A stretch of 64,000 bases of DNA. Source: JACKAL01 sp964400355. GTDB taxonomy: Bacteria > Bdellovibrionota > Bdellovibrionia > Bdellovibrionales > JAGQZY01. The stretch's first letter is position 1, and each line of letters opens with the position of its first letter. Where the stretch lies: contig CAYNTO010000006.1 of NCBI GenBank assembly GCA_964400355.1, positions 1 to 64,000 of the forward strand. Reading direction: 5' to 3'. This document shows, piece after piece, positions 29,707-38,825 of the stretch. The notes beneath the pieces were generated by a model. That model was given only the letters and a program-made list of their open reading frames with translations, was not told where the DNA came from and searched no databases. A program made the translations under genes and the position numbers.

Positions 29707-29800
29707 TGCCTGCAATGCTTACACACCTCTCAGATAGGAATTCCCAGGGTCGTTGATGTGTGGGATGTAGAGGTAAGCTATTTTTAAAGTTAGGATGTTT

Positions 29801-30773
29801 ATGAAGGTGTTTCGGTTATTTATTGTACTTTTGGCGATCAGTTTTTCAGCACAGGCGCGCGAGGCCCAGACGGTCAATCCCGTTGACGATCTGGAGNNNN
29901 NNNNNNNNNNNNNNNNNNNNNNNNNNNNNNNNNNNNNNNNNNNNNNNNNNNNNNNNNNNNNNNNNNNNNNNNNNNNNNNNNNNNNNNNNNNNNNNNGAAA
30001 AGATAAACGGAGTGTACTCGGTAGGTGGTCGCCGTCAATTCGTTCCTTGTTTCGAAGGAATGCTCGAGGAACGCCTCAAAGCTAACCCAGAACTTTCCCA
30101 TTTGCTCGATCACAACGGCGGCTTCGAGATTCATGCATTTTTCGAAGGTACTCGCAGCAGCACGATTCGTCCCGTGGCCAAGGCATCGTTTAAAGTGGTG
30201 ATGAGCAACAAGCTCTCCTTTATAAGCACTTACGGGGCATCGGCTCTCGGCGCAGCGCTCGATGTGCTGTGGGCAGGTAGCGACATAGAGAAAGTTCTCA
30301 ATGCGGAAACGGAAATAAATATCGACAACAAGGACATCGACTCCGAGTATTTGAGCGTTGAACTCAAAGAGCGCTATGCGTATCGTGCCGGCGGTTATCA
30401 GCGGGCCTTCAATTTTGCCACCGTTGTTGCCTATGCACTCGGTTGGGCCGCATACGGGATTGAACAGTACAAATCTTATGATTACGATTTTATGGGTTAT
30501 TTTTTTGGTGACGTGATCAACGACAACTTTAGTCGTTCACACGATTTTAAAGCGCTCGAAAAGAGTGTGTTCATGCAGAATAGAGGGCACGTGCTGCGCC
30601 ACGCTTGTTTTAAGGGTGGGCAAACTCCAATTCGTATTTATCAGTGGGTCGAAAACAGCGCACGCACTTATGCCGTCTTCGAAAATGGAAAAATCAGCAC
30701 GAACCGCAGAGGCACAATGCTGGACAAACTGAAAATGGTAGATATTCTTCCAGCTCCTCCGAGCTGCGACTGA
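29801..30773 (+). CDS. Exported protein of unknown function, interrupted by assembly gap
   Basis: An N-terminal piece with a signal peptide (MKVFRLFIVLLAISFSAQA) is separated by the 100-N gap at 29897-29996 from a C-terminal piece of about 258 residues. I chose the ATG at 29801, which has AGG 6 bases upstream. With exactly 100 bases in the gap the two parts are out of frame; an intact gene needs a gap length divisible by three. The C-terminal part is not recognised; it has two hydrophobic stretches (FISTYGASALGAALDVLWAG and FATVVAYALGWAAYG) and is otherwise polar. It ends back to back with the minus-strand gene whose stop lies at 30774. Confidence 0.55.
29897..29996. other. Assembly gap (100 N)
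   Basis: Unlike the gaps at 6637 and 57360, the flanks are not duplicated, so real bases are probably missing from the exported-protein gene here. Confidence 0.9.
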
Positions 30774-32279
30774 TCACTCTGCGGAGAGACCGTCAATCAA
30801 ATTGACGGTCTCATTCAGAACTTTGCGATTGGCCTCGATAGCCTCTAAGGTGGCGGTGTGCATGGCCTTTGACATTCCAAATATTTGAACCATCACTTTG
30901 TGTGAACCGATGCGCATGTACACTTCGCTCGCGGTGAGCAGATTCATCTGATAGAGATCCCCATCTCTTTGAAGGGTCATATCTTCGAAGGTATTGTTAT
31001 CGATCATAGCACCGAGGAGCGAGCTGGCTGCAGCCACACCGCCCAAAAGTTTAGATACTCCCATCTTTTGCACGATATCGAGAAGTTGATCTTTTGTGGC
31101 GCTCAGCGCTTTGTCGTTGTGTACCAGCTTGTTCATATTCGAGGCGCCCACATTGGTGGCGAGTTTCGCAGTAATATTTTTTGAAACCGCCTTTAACGGT
31201 TCTGAAAAGTCCGGGAGGGCCACGCGAAAGTACATAAGAGTCAACGCGCTTTCAATGGTGAGCATAGTGAGAGCGTTGGTGTACTGTTCAGGATTTATGA
31301 CGGCGAGTTTGTTCAAGCCGAACAGGGTTCGAGTTTTTTGAGCGGACAGGTAGAGGCTGTAGGAGGCCACAGATATACCTGCTGCATGACAGGCCAAATG
31401 CATAAATTTGATCGGGGAAAAAGTGGAAACTCCGTAGCAGGCGAGAATGCCCCAAAACTGCGGCTTTTGAATTTCCACAAGGACATCGCCGATCAGGGAC
31501 TTTTTTTTATCCTCTTGCTGAAACAGCTCTAACAAAAGCTGACTTTTCAGCGCGGANNNNNNNNNNNNNNNNNNNNNNNNNNNNNNNNNNNNNNNNNNNN
31601 NNNNNNNNNNNNNNNNNNNNNNNNNNNNNNNNNNNNNNNNNNNNNNNNNNNNNNNNGTAAAGTCTTCGAGTGCGTAAATACTGGCATCTTTACCTCCCGC
31701 AGGATTGATTCTTCGGTGTTTCACAGCGAAGTTGCAGGTGTTGTTTTCGAGGCAATCCAGTGTTTTTTTAAGATTTATGGAAAGCCGTTGCAGATCGTGC
31801 TCCACATTTGTTTGTACGGCATCGATAAAAGAATTTAAAAACGTCGAAGGTGCAATAATCTCTTTGATGGATGGGAGTGGCACCAGTTGGTCGCTCGACA
31901 ACTGAAAGCGCGGATTGAGGCGCTCAGCCAAGGGAGCAACGAGGACTTTTTGATTTTCGAAAATTGCGAAAACCTCGTAAATCACTTGAGGTGACGTGTC
32001 TAGTTGTACAAAGTCTCCGGGCTTTAAGACCAGTGATTTCCACGGTAGCGAATTCACGGTGAGTTGCAACTGATTCACAGAATGATTTTCGCTGTGAGAT
32101 GTTCGAAGGAGACGATCGTGAAAGCCGATCACCACTGTTCCGTTGTGCTGCGCGATTTTACTCCCTATCACACCCAGTTTGCCTTGCGGGGTAAGGGCCA
32201 TGGAGCCTAAAGTTGTATTGCGTGCGAACGCTTGCCCGCAAGTGATCATAAGAATGGCGACAAGTAAAATTCTGTGCAT
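30774..32279 (-). CDS. Exported protein of unknown function, interrupted by assembly gap
   Basis: About 500 residues if the gap is near 100 bases. A signal peptide covers residues 1-19 (ending GQAFA). The first 200 residues are mixed and beta-rich. The part after the gap contains two or three hydrophobic helices (around FWGILACYGVS and MLTIESALTLMYF), so the protein may sit in a membrane. No family recognised. The ATG at 32279 has GAGG 6 bases upstream, better than a longer frame inside the neighbour. It starts 11 bases after the stop of the coiled-coil lipoprotein gene, so the two form an operon and probably work together. The 3' end holds a perfect 12-bp inverted repeat. Confidence 0.6.
   Translation of the reverse strand: MHRILLVAILMITCGQAFARNTTLGSMALTPQGKLGVIGSKIAQHNGTVVIGFHDRLLRTSHSENHSVNQLQLTVNSLPWKSLVLKPGDFVQLDTSPQVIYEVFAIFENQKVLVAPLAERLNPRFQLSSDQLVPLPSIKEIIAPSTFLNSFIDAVQTNVEHDLQRLSINLKKTLDCLENNTCNFAVKHRRINPAGGKDASIYALEDFXXXXXXXXXXXXXXXXXXXXXXXXXXXXXXXXXXSALKSQLLLELFQQEDKKKSLIGDVLVEIQKPQFWGILACYGVSTFSPIKFMHLACHAAGISVASYSLYLSAQKTRTLFGLNKLAVINPEQYTNALTMLTIESALTLMYFRVALPDFSEPLKAVSKNITAKLATNVGASNMNKLVHNDKALSATKDQLLDIVQKMGVSKLLGGVAAASSLLGAMIDNNTFEDMTLQRDGDLYQMNLLTASEVYMRIGSHKVMVQIFGMSKAMHTATLEAIEANRKVLNETVNLIDGLSAE
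30786..30812. repeat. Perfect 12-bp inverted repeat at a convergent gene end
   Basis: The arms GAGACCGTCAAT and ATTGACGGTCTC are separated by 3 bases. It lies inside the last codons of the minus-strand gene, 12 bases from the abutting stop codons of the two convergent genes. It probably ends or stabilises transcripts on both strands, although no T tract follows on either. Confidence 0.75.
31557..31656. other. Assembly gap (100 N)
   Basis: The flanking sequences differ, so this is likely a genuine gap inside the exported-protein gene. The two sides are in frame if the true length is 1 modulo 3. Confidence 0.9.
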
Positions 32280-32290
32280 TTTCGCCTCAA

Positions 32291-34555
32291 TTAAAAATTG
32301 TGCAGGATGACGTCCGGCACACACGACAACTCAGCTTTAAAATCGTCAATGTAAGATTGGGCGATTTTTGCACAGGTCAGTTGGAAGTGAAGGCCACTTG
32401 TCATTCCGAGCGGGCCGCGTTCCGCCAAGAGGAGATTTTTCTTTTCGATTTGGAGTGAGCAAGAAGGACTGAGTTTTCCTTGGTTGATGTGTCTAAGGGC
32501 GTAGATGTCGATGCTGCTGACAGCTATTTGAGTTGTCAGCAAAGGGTTTGCTGGATTTTGAATAAAGGCGTTTATAGTTACATTGAGCTCTTCGTTTTGA
32601 ATGCGAATATCCAATTCGCGCTTGTTCGCCTTTGCGCTGAAACCCACAGAAAAGGAATCTAGCTTTTCGCCACGTTTCACCAGGCTGCAGTTCGGATTCG
32701 AGCGATGACCAGTAGTTTTTTCTCGTTGAAACGGGCCGCTGTCCTGATGCGTGTAGGAGTACGAGTACTCATTGGCTTGAGGAAGTTGTCTCAGGTAGTC
32801 GTAGAAAGCAATCAGTCGATCGTTGTGAAAACAGGCTTGATTGAAAGCTTCCTCAGGGTGCCCGAGGTTGGATAAATTCATATCGGCACAGTTTTTATAT
32901 TCTGGAGCTAGTTCAAATCTCACATCTCCAGTGGGCATTTCGATAATGCGGTAATCGAGATTTTCCTTCTGATCGAAAGATTCTCGAGCGGTGTCGCCCG
33001 CTGGAACGTTGGACTGTCCAAAGCCGAACAGAGAAGCGCTGAGCATATCGCTCGTTTGATTTTCGGTTGGCGAGAATTCACGCAGCGCATTTGGTAAGAA
33101 ACCGTACTTCTCGATGGTTGTTTGAACGATTTTTAGATTGCTATCGATATTTTTGATGTCTTCTTTAAACAGTTCCATAAACAAAAACTGGTGGGCATCG
33201 ACGACGCGGATGTCGCCGTTGATCGCTTTGGTTTTACCGTACTGGACAAGGGCTTTTCCTGCGGCGGTTGTCTCTACACCTACAAGGTGGGGCTCATTGT
33301 TGACCATTTCGATGTAACCGGGAAGAACGTGTCCAGAGGTAAAGATGGCGACCGTGTGCGCGTGGGGAGCCACAGAAATTGCGCTCAACGTAAGGAAGAG
33401 AGTTGTTCCAGAGTAACACTGCATGCGATTGTTAAGAAGCACATGGGCCGTCGAAATCGCATCGCGATTGTAAACCAGACGTTCCTCAGAGAAATAAAGT
33501 TTAGCGAGAAGATTTTCGTAGTTTAGTTTCCACTCATTGGTGGGGCTGGCTGTCAGAGTGCTAGCGAGAGTGTTTAAGCGCTCGCGCACAGTGATGTATT
33601 CAGCGATACCTTTTTTTGCGGCAAGGAAGTGTTTAATAATAAGGACGTCAGCGATTTCTTTGGCGCTGACTTTGTCTTTAGCGAGTGTGCGCTTTGCAAT
33701 TTGAAGTTTGCGCGATTTTAGTTCGTTCTCAAGTTCTGTACGGTTGCTGATGTTGGATTCTTGAGAGTGCTGAGCCTGGAGCTCAGACAATCGTGCGGTC
33801 AATTTGGAAATGCGTTGTTCCACCTTAGCTTTCTCGCGCATCAATGTATCCAGTTTTGCCGTTTTCGTAGTGTCATTCATCATTTTTTCTATAAGTTGAA
33901 CGCGCTCAAATTCCTCGCGGGCGCGCTGCTCAAGCGCTGTCACGAGAGCGGATCGTTTGGTTTTCCATTCGGTAAGTTCAGCGTTGGTGGTTGCTATTTT
34001 GTTCTCGAGTTCCTGCTTGGCCGAGGTGAACCACAGTTGACGATAGGAGAGATTTTGAATTTGGAACTGAAGGTCGCTAATTTCTGATTCGAGCGTGTGG
34101 ATTTTTGAGCGGGACTCATCCAGTGGGGTTCGATCGGCCGCAATAAAGACCTCGAGAATTTCTTTTTCGGTGACCACGCCATTTTTGTTAGAATCGTATT
34201 TTAAAAGTTCTGCATCATAGCTCTTGTTGTTCTTGATGATAATTTCGGTGAGGCTAGTCTTAAAGGCAGAGATTTGCGCCATAACATCATTGAGGAGGCT
34301 TTTCGAAGCCTCCAGCCGTCGACTGGTTTCGGTGATCTCGATACGAAGTGAGGTCACACGGGTCGGCTTGGTGGACTCCAGGCTTTTTAAAAGTTGGTCA
34401 TCAAATTGGGGTTCCAGTAGGGCTATACCATCAAACTGAGCCAGTTGATTGGAAGCGCTGGCATTGGAGTTCTTGTCACTACTGCAAGAAACAGTGTAGA
34501 CACCTGTGCATAAAATGAACACTAAGCCCAGATTGGGCATAAAGCGATGAGCCAT
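32291..34555 (-). CDS. Large lipoprotein with EF-hand, coiled coil and possible Cys-His-Glu site
   Basis: 754 residues, not a family I can name. The leader ends in a lipobox (TVSC, Cys24). A full 12-residue EF-hand loop (DSNKNGVVTEKE, 121-132) suggests calcium binding. Residues 60-300 are largely heptad-like and charged, so a long coiled coil is expected. A compact segment follows with Cys380 (RMQCYSGT), His409 (SGHVLPGY) and Glu428 (VGVETT), an order and spacing reminiscent of transglutaminase/papain folds; this is inference only. The C-terminal 250 residues hold more cysteines. RBS AAGGAG precedes the ATG. It is first in an operon with the exported protein downstream. Confidence 0.65.
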   Translation of the reverse strand: MAHRFMPNLGLVFILCTGVYTVSCSSDKNSNASASNQLAQFDGIALLEPQFDDQLLKSLESTKPTRVTSLRIEITETSRRLEASKSLLNDVMAQISAFKTSLTEIIIKNNKSYDAELLKYDSNKNGVVTEKEILEVFIAADRTPLDESRSKIHTLESEISDLQFQIQNLSYRQLWFTSAKQELENKIATTNAELTEWKTKRSALVTALEQRAREEFERVQLIEKMMNDTTKTAKLDTLMREKAKVEQRISKLTARLSELQAQHSQESNISNRTELENELKSRKLQIAKRTLAKDKVSAKEIADVLIIKHFLAAKKGIAEYITVRERLNTLASTLTASPTNEWKLNYENLLAKLYFSEERLVYNRDAISTAHVLLNNRMQCYSGTTLFLTLSAISVAPHAHTVAIFTSGHVLPGYIEMVNNEPHLVGVETTAAGKALVQYGKTKAINGDIRVVDAHQFLFMELFKEDIKNIDSNLKIVQTTIEKYGFLPNALREFSPTENQTSDMLSASLFGFGQSNVPAGDTARESFDQKENLDYRIIEMPTGDVRFELAPEYKNCADMNLSNLGHPEEAFNQACFHNDRLIAFYDYLRQLPQANEYSYSYTHQDSGPFQREKTTGHRSNPNCSLVKRGEKLDSFSVGFSAKANKRELDIRIQNEELNVTINAFIQNPANPLLTTQIAVSSIDIYALRHINQGKLSPSCSLQIEKKNLLLAERGPLGMTSGLHFQLTCAKIAQSYIDDFKAELSCVPDVILHNF

Positions 34556-34650
34556 TTGGAACTCCTTATTGGTTATACAAGGAGTATTAGGAAGAAACGT
34601 GCCAGGCCTCCGGCCTCAAGGAGGCCGAGAAATTCACGCCCAACGAGGCC

Positions 34651-36135
34651 CTACTTCTGCGCCTCCGGATGGATCTTTTCGCCCTTTGAATTCACAAAGT
34701 TGCGCATGGCTTTATCGAGCTGCATATTGAAATCAAAACCACCACTGCGGGCGGGATGACGAATATAATCCACGTATTGTTTTTGCGTCATAAACATCAT
34801 GGGCGGAAACTGCGAGCGGTCTTGCTCGGGGCGAGGTTTTTTGAGCTCCGCCATAGGCGCGGGGTTAAAGCGCAGCCCACTGGCCGCATGGCAACCCAGG
34901 CAGGAGCCTTCAATATTGTCCACGGGTCCATTCAAACGCGTTTCTGTATAGGGAAGCTCAGTGCTGTTGCCACCCAATGCCGGGCCCGGGCGATGGTTAT
35001 TTTGAGCCCCATCGAAGATATGAGTTTGCCCGGCATCGAGGCCAAACTGCAATCCTACTGGACGCATGTGTTTGAGCGCTTCGGGAATATCCATATCTGC
35101 TAAGTATTCATTGTTGTAACTGGGGTCGAAATAATAAGTGGTCATCAGCCAGTGCTTGAGCACCGGATTGGTACCTAGAAGTCTGCGATCACTTAAGCCA
35201 ATATCCATTTGCACATGAGCCACATTCATAATCTCGCGAATGCTCTCGTCGCCGTTTTTCACTCGGTCATCTTGGCGCGCGGCACTCACGTGTGTCCACC
35301 AATGGTACGCTTCAAGTCCCTTGCGATCGGTCCACTGGCCTGCCATGTGCTCACGCCAATCGGGCATGGCATTAAAGAGCAGTTTAAAGCTCACCGAGCC
35401 GTCACCGCTTTCAAAGTTGGGCGCGTTGTCGCGCATCTGCCGAATCATGTCTTGTTGATCAAAAAACTTCACGTAGTTGTCGCACACTTTTTTGTTAAAA
35501 AAAGCGATTCCCCAAGTCACTGCATCTTCGCCCTTTTCGATGTCCTCGGGTACCGTGTATACGGAAGTGGTGCGGATGGGAAATTCCTTAGTGAGGCCGT
35601 GAATGGCCTCGCGGCCTTTTTCTGTCACGTTCAGCCAGGGTGTGTGGCACCAGGTGCGCTGATTATTGGCGCGGAAGTGGGATTCAAAATCCATCTTGCC
35701 CTTGGTTTTATCGCTATCGAACCATCCTTCGTAGACGTAGCGTTGAAGAATTTTGGCCACAGTTTCCGCGTCTGCTTTTTTGCTCACGTCATACTTTTTA
35801 GCGAGCCACGGCTCCACCTTGTCTTTGGGTTTTGCGGACTTACCAAATTTAAAAAGCGGGGAGAAGGGCTTGAGCTGAAGATCTTTGACCTTAGCCATGT
35901 CTTTCGCACACATAATCGGGTTAACAACTTTGCTGTCTTTGTCGCCAAACTTTTTAGGCTCGAGCACATCGAGTAAAATAAACCCATTTTCAAAACTGTC
36001 GCTCGGGTAATTGTTTTCGCAAACACCGTCTCCGGCCTGAGATAGACCGCGCCCACCGGGTGCCGTTTTTGGTGACACACACGCTGTTAAAAGAAAAAAT
36101 CCGGCAAACGTGCATTTAAAAAATGTTCGCGTCAT
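34651..36135 (-). CDS. Lipoprotein with a single CxxCH haem-type motif
   Basis: 494 residues with a lipobox (LLTAC, Cys19). Near the C-terminus the sequence CLGCH (about 412-416) is followed by a methionine-containing stretch (PPMMFMTQKQYVDYIRHP), which fits a c-type cytochrome domain. The first 390 residues are not recognised; they contain several His and Trp residues (GQWTDRKGLEAYHWWTHV). I infer a periplasm-facing, possibly haem-binding redox lipoprotein. The ATG at 36135 has TAGGAGAG upstream; a longer frame to 36222 adds a non-leader sequence. It lies downstream of the long palindrome at 36242-36328. Confidence 0.7.
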   Translation of the reverse strand: MTRTFFKCTFAGFFLLTACVSPKTAPGGRGLSQAGDGVCENNYPSDSFENGFILLDVLEPKKFGDKDSKVVNPIMCAKDMAKVKDLQLKPFSPLFKFGKSAKPKDKVEPWLAKKYDVSKKADAETVAKILQRYVYEGWFDSDKTKGKMDFESHFRANNQRTWCHTPWLNVTEKGREAIHGLTKEFPIRTTSVYTVPEDIEKGEDAVTWGIAFFNKKVCDNYVKFFDQQDMIRQMRDNAPNFESGDGSVSFKLLFNAMPDWREHMAGQWTDRKGLEAYHWWTHVSAARQDDRVKNGDESIREIMNVAHVQMDIGLSDRRLLGTNPVLKHWLMTTYYFDPSYNNEYLADMDIPEALKHMRPVGLQFGLDAGQTHIFDGAQNNHRPGPALGGNSTELPYTETRLNGPVDNIEGSCLGCHAASGLRFNPAPMAELKKPRPEQDRSQFPPMMFMTQKQYVDYIRHPARSGGFDFNMQLDKAMRNFVNSKGEKIHPEAQK

Positions 36136-36241
36136 GAAAGCTCTCCTAGAGGGAAAATCGTAGAAATCCACCAACGCTTCCAGTGTAGTACAGAGGATAA
36201 AAAAACAAAGACCAGATCGCAAATCGTGCTGGACGAAAGGT

Positions 36242-36328
36242 CCGCCAAAAGGCGCGCCCCCCTTTTTTGTAGCGATGCTGCGTCCAACGCAGCATCGCTA
36301 CAAAAAAGGGGGGCGCGCCTTTTGGCGG
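36242..36328. repeat. 87-bp perfect palindrome (42-bp arms, 3-base centre)
   Basis: The left arm 36242-36283 and the right arm 36287-36328 are exact reverse complements over all 42 bases, with CCA between. Each arm contains GGCGCGCC, a six-C/six-T or six-A/six-G run and a 15-bp GC-rich inner stem. The palindrome starts one base after the stop codon of the minus-strand barrel gene. It could be a very strong terminator, a mobile hairpin element or an assembly fold-back. Confidence 0.9.
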
Positions 36329-37111
36329 TTAGAAGTTGACGCCGATGACGAGTAGGCCTTGAACGTAGTCACCGCGCAGATAAATTCCGGTGAGAATATC
36401 GTGATCCATAAGGGATTCGTTTTCGTCGGGGAAGGTCACGTAATGGTACATGGCCTGAATCCCTAAGTACATGCGGTTGCGGGCGATGGGAATTTCTAAG
36501 CCAAATCCCAGCTGGGCCCCCATGGGATCGGCCTTGGCGAGCACGCTTTCTCCGGTGATGCTGATAGTTCTTTGGTTCATGCTGAACCCGCCGATGACGT
36601 ACGGGTTGAGTTCGGCAAAGCCGCGCGTGATGTTCGACGTGTTGAAATAGTATTTAAAATCGATGGAAATGACCGACATGGATGTGGTCCCGGTGAAGCC
36701 TTCATAGGCTTCACCTAATGTGAGCCCGCCATCAGGGGATGGGCCGTTGCCAGAGGGAATGTTGAAGTTGTGTTGACCGTGCAAATAGCTCACTTGGACG
36801 GCGGAGCGAATATCAAAAAAGTAGGCGAGATAGAGGCCGTAAATAGGTGCGGCATCGGTGTACTCGGCCAGATTGTCGGTCCAGGTGCGCCCACCCACTA
36901 AAAAAGCAAAATTGAAAAAGCGACCGTTTTTAAAAAAATGAATATCGGCTTCTTCGTCCGCATTGGGTTCGAATTCGCTAAAATCGGCAAACGGGTCATA
37001 AGTGTCATCGGCCGAAACATCCTCTTCACCAAATTGGGCCAATGCCGGTGAGGCGAGTCCCATGGTGAGGAAAAACACAGCTGTAAAAATGGCCTGGACC
37101 CAGTACTTCAT
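36329..37111 (-). CDS. Predicted outer-membrane barrel protein
   Basis: 260 residues. A signal peptide ends near PALAQF. A short acidic stretch (about 27-55, many Asp and Glu) follows, then alternating strands rich in Tyr, Phe and Gly (FLVGGRTWTDN, YYFNTSN) up to a terminal VNF, the C-terminal aromatic expected of outer-membrane barrels. It resembles OmpA- or OmpW-like small barrels in size, but no family is certain. The start ATG at 37111 has only a weak AAGAA upstream. The gene is divergent from the purine operon and is followed at once by the long palindrome. Confidence 0.7.
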   Translation of the reverse strand: MKYWVQAIFTAVFFLTMGLASPALAQFGEEDVSADDTYDPFADFSEFEPNADEEADIHFFKNGRFFNFAFLVGGRTWTDNLAEYTDAAPIYGLYLAYFFDIRSAVQVSYLHGQHNFNIPSGNGPSPDGGLTLGEAYEGFTGTTSMSVISIDFKYYFNTSNITRGFAELNPYVIGGFSMNQRTISITGESVLAKADPMGAQLGFGLEIPIARNRMYLGIQAMYHYVTFPDENESLMDHDILTGIYLRGDYVQGLLVIGVNF

Positions 37112-37283
37112 GATGAAGTTCTTATCGGTGTTTGAATAGAAAATATTAAAGATCTCCAGAAGCTAATAATGCAGCGCGTAAATAGCGAGAATCATTCCCC
37201 TTTTTGGGGGGAAATCTTTGAATAAATGGCGGCGAGGAAGTAGACATAAGTTCTACAATTTTTCGAACTATTTGGAGAGTGCC

Positions 37284-38273
37284 ATGGATTATAAACAGTC
37301 CGGCGTGGATGTCGAAAAAGGTGATCAGTTTGTCGATTGGATTCAAGACACTCAATTCAAGGGCCCTTACGCGGACAAAATGATCTCCGGTGTGGGCGGT
37401 TTTGCGTCCATCATGCGCTTTGATTTTCCACACCTGAAAGAGCCGTGCTTAGTGAGTTCTACTGACGGCGTCGGCACCAAAGTCAAACTCGCCACACAGT
37501 TCAATTCGTTTGAGGGTGTGGGCCAAGATTTAGTGGCCATGTGTGTGAACGATCTTGCGTGTTGTGGGGCACAGCCGATTTTTTTTCTAGATTATTATGC
37601 CACTGGAAAACTCAATTTGGATCACGCTAAACCATTTTTAAAAGGTGTGCGCTCCGCCTGCGAATTCGTGGGTGCTCAGCTTGTGGGTGGTGAAACTGCC
37701 GAGATGCCGGGTGTTTATCAGAATGGTGATTTTGATTGTGCAGGGTTCACGGTGGGTGTGGTCGATCGACCGCACATTTTAGGCCCGGATAAAGTCCGCG
37801 AGGGTGATGTGGTGATCGGAGTTTCCAGTAGTGGTTTTCATTCTAATGGATACTCTTTGCTGCGAAAAGTTTTCGCCGATGATCTTGAACAATGGAAAGA
37901 CGAACTTTTAAAGCCCACAGCTCTCTATGTGCCGTTGGTCCTACAGTTGATGAAAGATGCGGGCGTGCACGCCGTGGCTCATATCACTGGTGGAGGAATG
38001 GAAAACATTCCGCGCGTACTGCCACCGGGTCTCAGCTTAAAATTGAACGACTGGACATGGCCCGAGCCTTTTTTGGAAGTTCAGCGCCGCACGCAAATGA
38101 CAAAACGGAACATGCTCGAAACATTGAACTGCGGCATCGGGCTTGTGATAGTACTTCCAAAAGACAAAGCCACTGTTGCTGAAAAAATTATTGGTGAACA
38201 TAGTTTTAAATCCTATGGATTAGGAATTATGGAGAAAGGAGATACACCTTTAGTGTATCCCAAGGGGTCTTAA
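37284..38273 (+). CDS. purM: Phosphoribosylformylglycinamidine cyclo-ligase (AIR synthetase)
   Basis: 329 residues, normal for PurM, which closes FGAM to AIR in de novo purine synthesis. Seen: YKQSGVDVEKGD at the start, the glycine-rich GVGGFASIM, TDGVGTK, the GGETAEMPG loop that marks the family, and ITGGGMENIPR. The ATG at 37284 has TTTGGAGAG upstream; an extra 22 codons from 37218 are not family-like. First gene of a nine-gene purine operon. The 172-base leader has a hairpin made of TTCCCC, a T5 loop and GGGGGAA (near 37191), but I see no known purine riboswitch. Confidence 0.96.
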   Translation: MDYKQSGVDVEKGDQFVDWIQDTQFKGPYADKMISGVGGFASIMRFDFPHLKEPCLVSSTDGVGTKVKLATQFNSFEGVGQDLVAMCVNDLACCGAQPIFFLDYYATGKLNLDHAKPFLKGVRSACEFVGAQLVGGETAEMPGVYQNGDFDCAGFTVGVVDRPHILGPDKVREGDVVIGVSSSGFHSNGYSLLRKVFADDLEQWKDELLKPTALYVPLVLQLMKDAGVHAVAHITGGGMENIPRVLPPGLSLKLNDWTWPEPFLEVQRRTQMTKRNMLETLNCGIGLVIVLPKDKATVAEKIIGEHSFKSYGLGIMEKGDTPLVYPKGS

Positions 38274-38825
38274 GTGAACGCGCGATGGGCATTGTTTATT
38301 TCGGGACAGGGTTCGAATATGTCGGCCCTTATCGAACAACGCCTGGATAACGCTCAAATCTCACTGGTGGTTTCATCAAATGCTCACAGTTACGGCCTCC
38401 TGCGCGCCCGCCGCCACGGAATAGCAGTTAGGGTTCTCGAACCCAAAGTAGACTGGCAGCGCTTAGCAAATGAATTGGACCGATGTGGAATCACCCATAT
38501 ATTTCTCGTGGGTTTCATGAAGATAATTCCGCAGACGTTTCTACAAGTTTGGCAAAAACCCATTCTCAATGTTCATCCCAGCCTTCTCCCGGAATATGCC
38601 GGCCTCAATAGTATTCAACGCGCTTATGCCGATAAAAATGCGGTCGGTGTCACAGTTCACCGCGTGATCGCGGATGTGGATGCCGGCGAACATGTTCTTC
38701 AGCGAGTTGTGGTGGACAAGGAATCAGTGGCGGCAATGCCGCTTGCTCGTGTAGAAAATTTAACTCATTGGACCGAATACGATTTGGTGCGAAGAAGTTT
38801 TAAGGTGGCCTCATGTTGGACGTAA
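38274..38825 (+). CDS. purN: Phosphoribosylglycinamide formyltransferase
   Basis: 183 residues. PurN transfers the formyl group of 10-formyl-THF to GAR. The N-terminal loop SGQGSNMSAL binds the substrate phosphate. The catalytic Asn and His are in NVHPSLLPEYAG, and the third residue is the Asp in VIADVDAGE, so the triad is complete. The start is GTG directly after the purM stop, with AAGGGG 7 bases upstream. Its end overlaps the next, unrecognised, gene by 13 bases. Confidence 0.93.
   Translation: MNARWALFISGQGSNMSALIEQRLDNAQISLVVSSNAHSYGLLRARRHGIAVRVLEPKVDWQRLANELDRCGITHIFLVGFMKIIPQTFLQVWQKPILNVHPSLLPEYAGLNSIQRAYADKNAVGVTVHRVIADVDAGEHVLQRVVVDKESVAAMPLARVENLTHWTEYDLVRRSFKVASCWT

Noticed and set aside
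35209..35976. 255-codon open frame on the plus strand
   Set aside because: Antisense to the CxxCH lipoprotein gene and without a ribosome binding site or motif.
37112..37283. Purine or PRPP riboswitch before purM
   Set aside because: Only a small C/G hairpin is visible; none of the conserved core bases of known purine riboswitches could be found.
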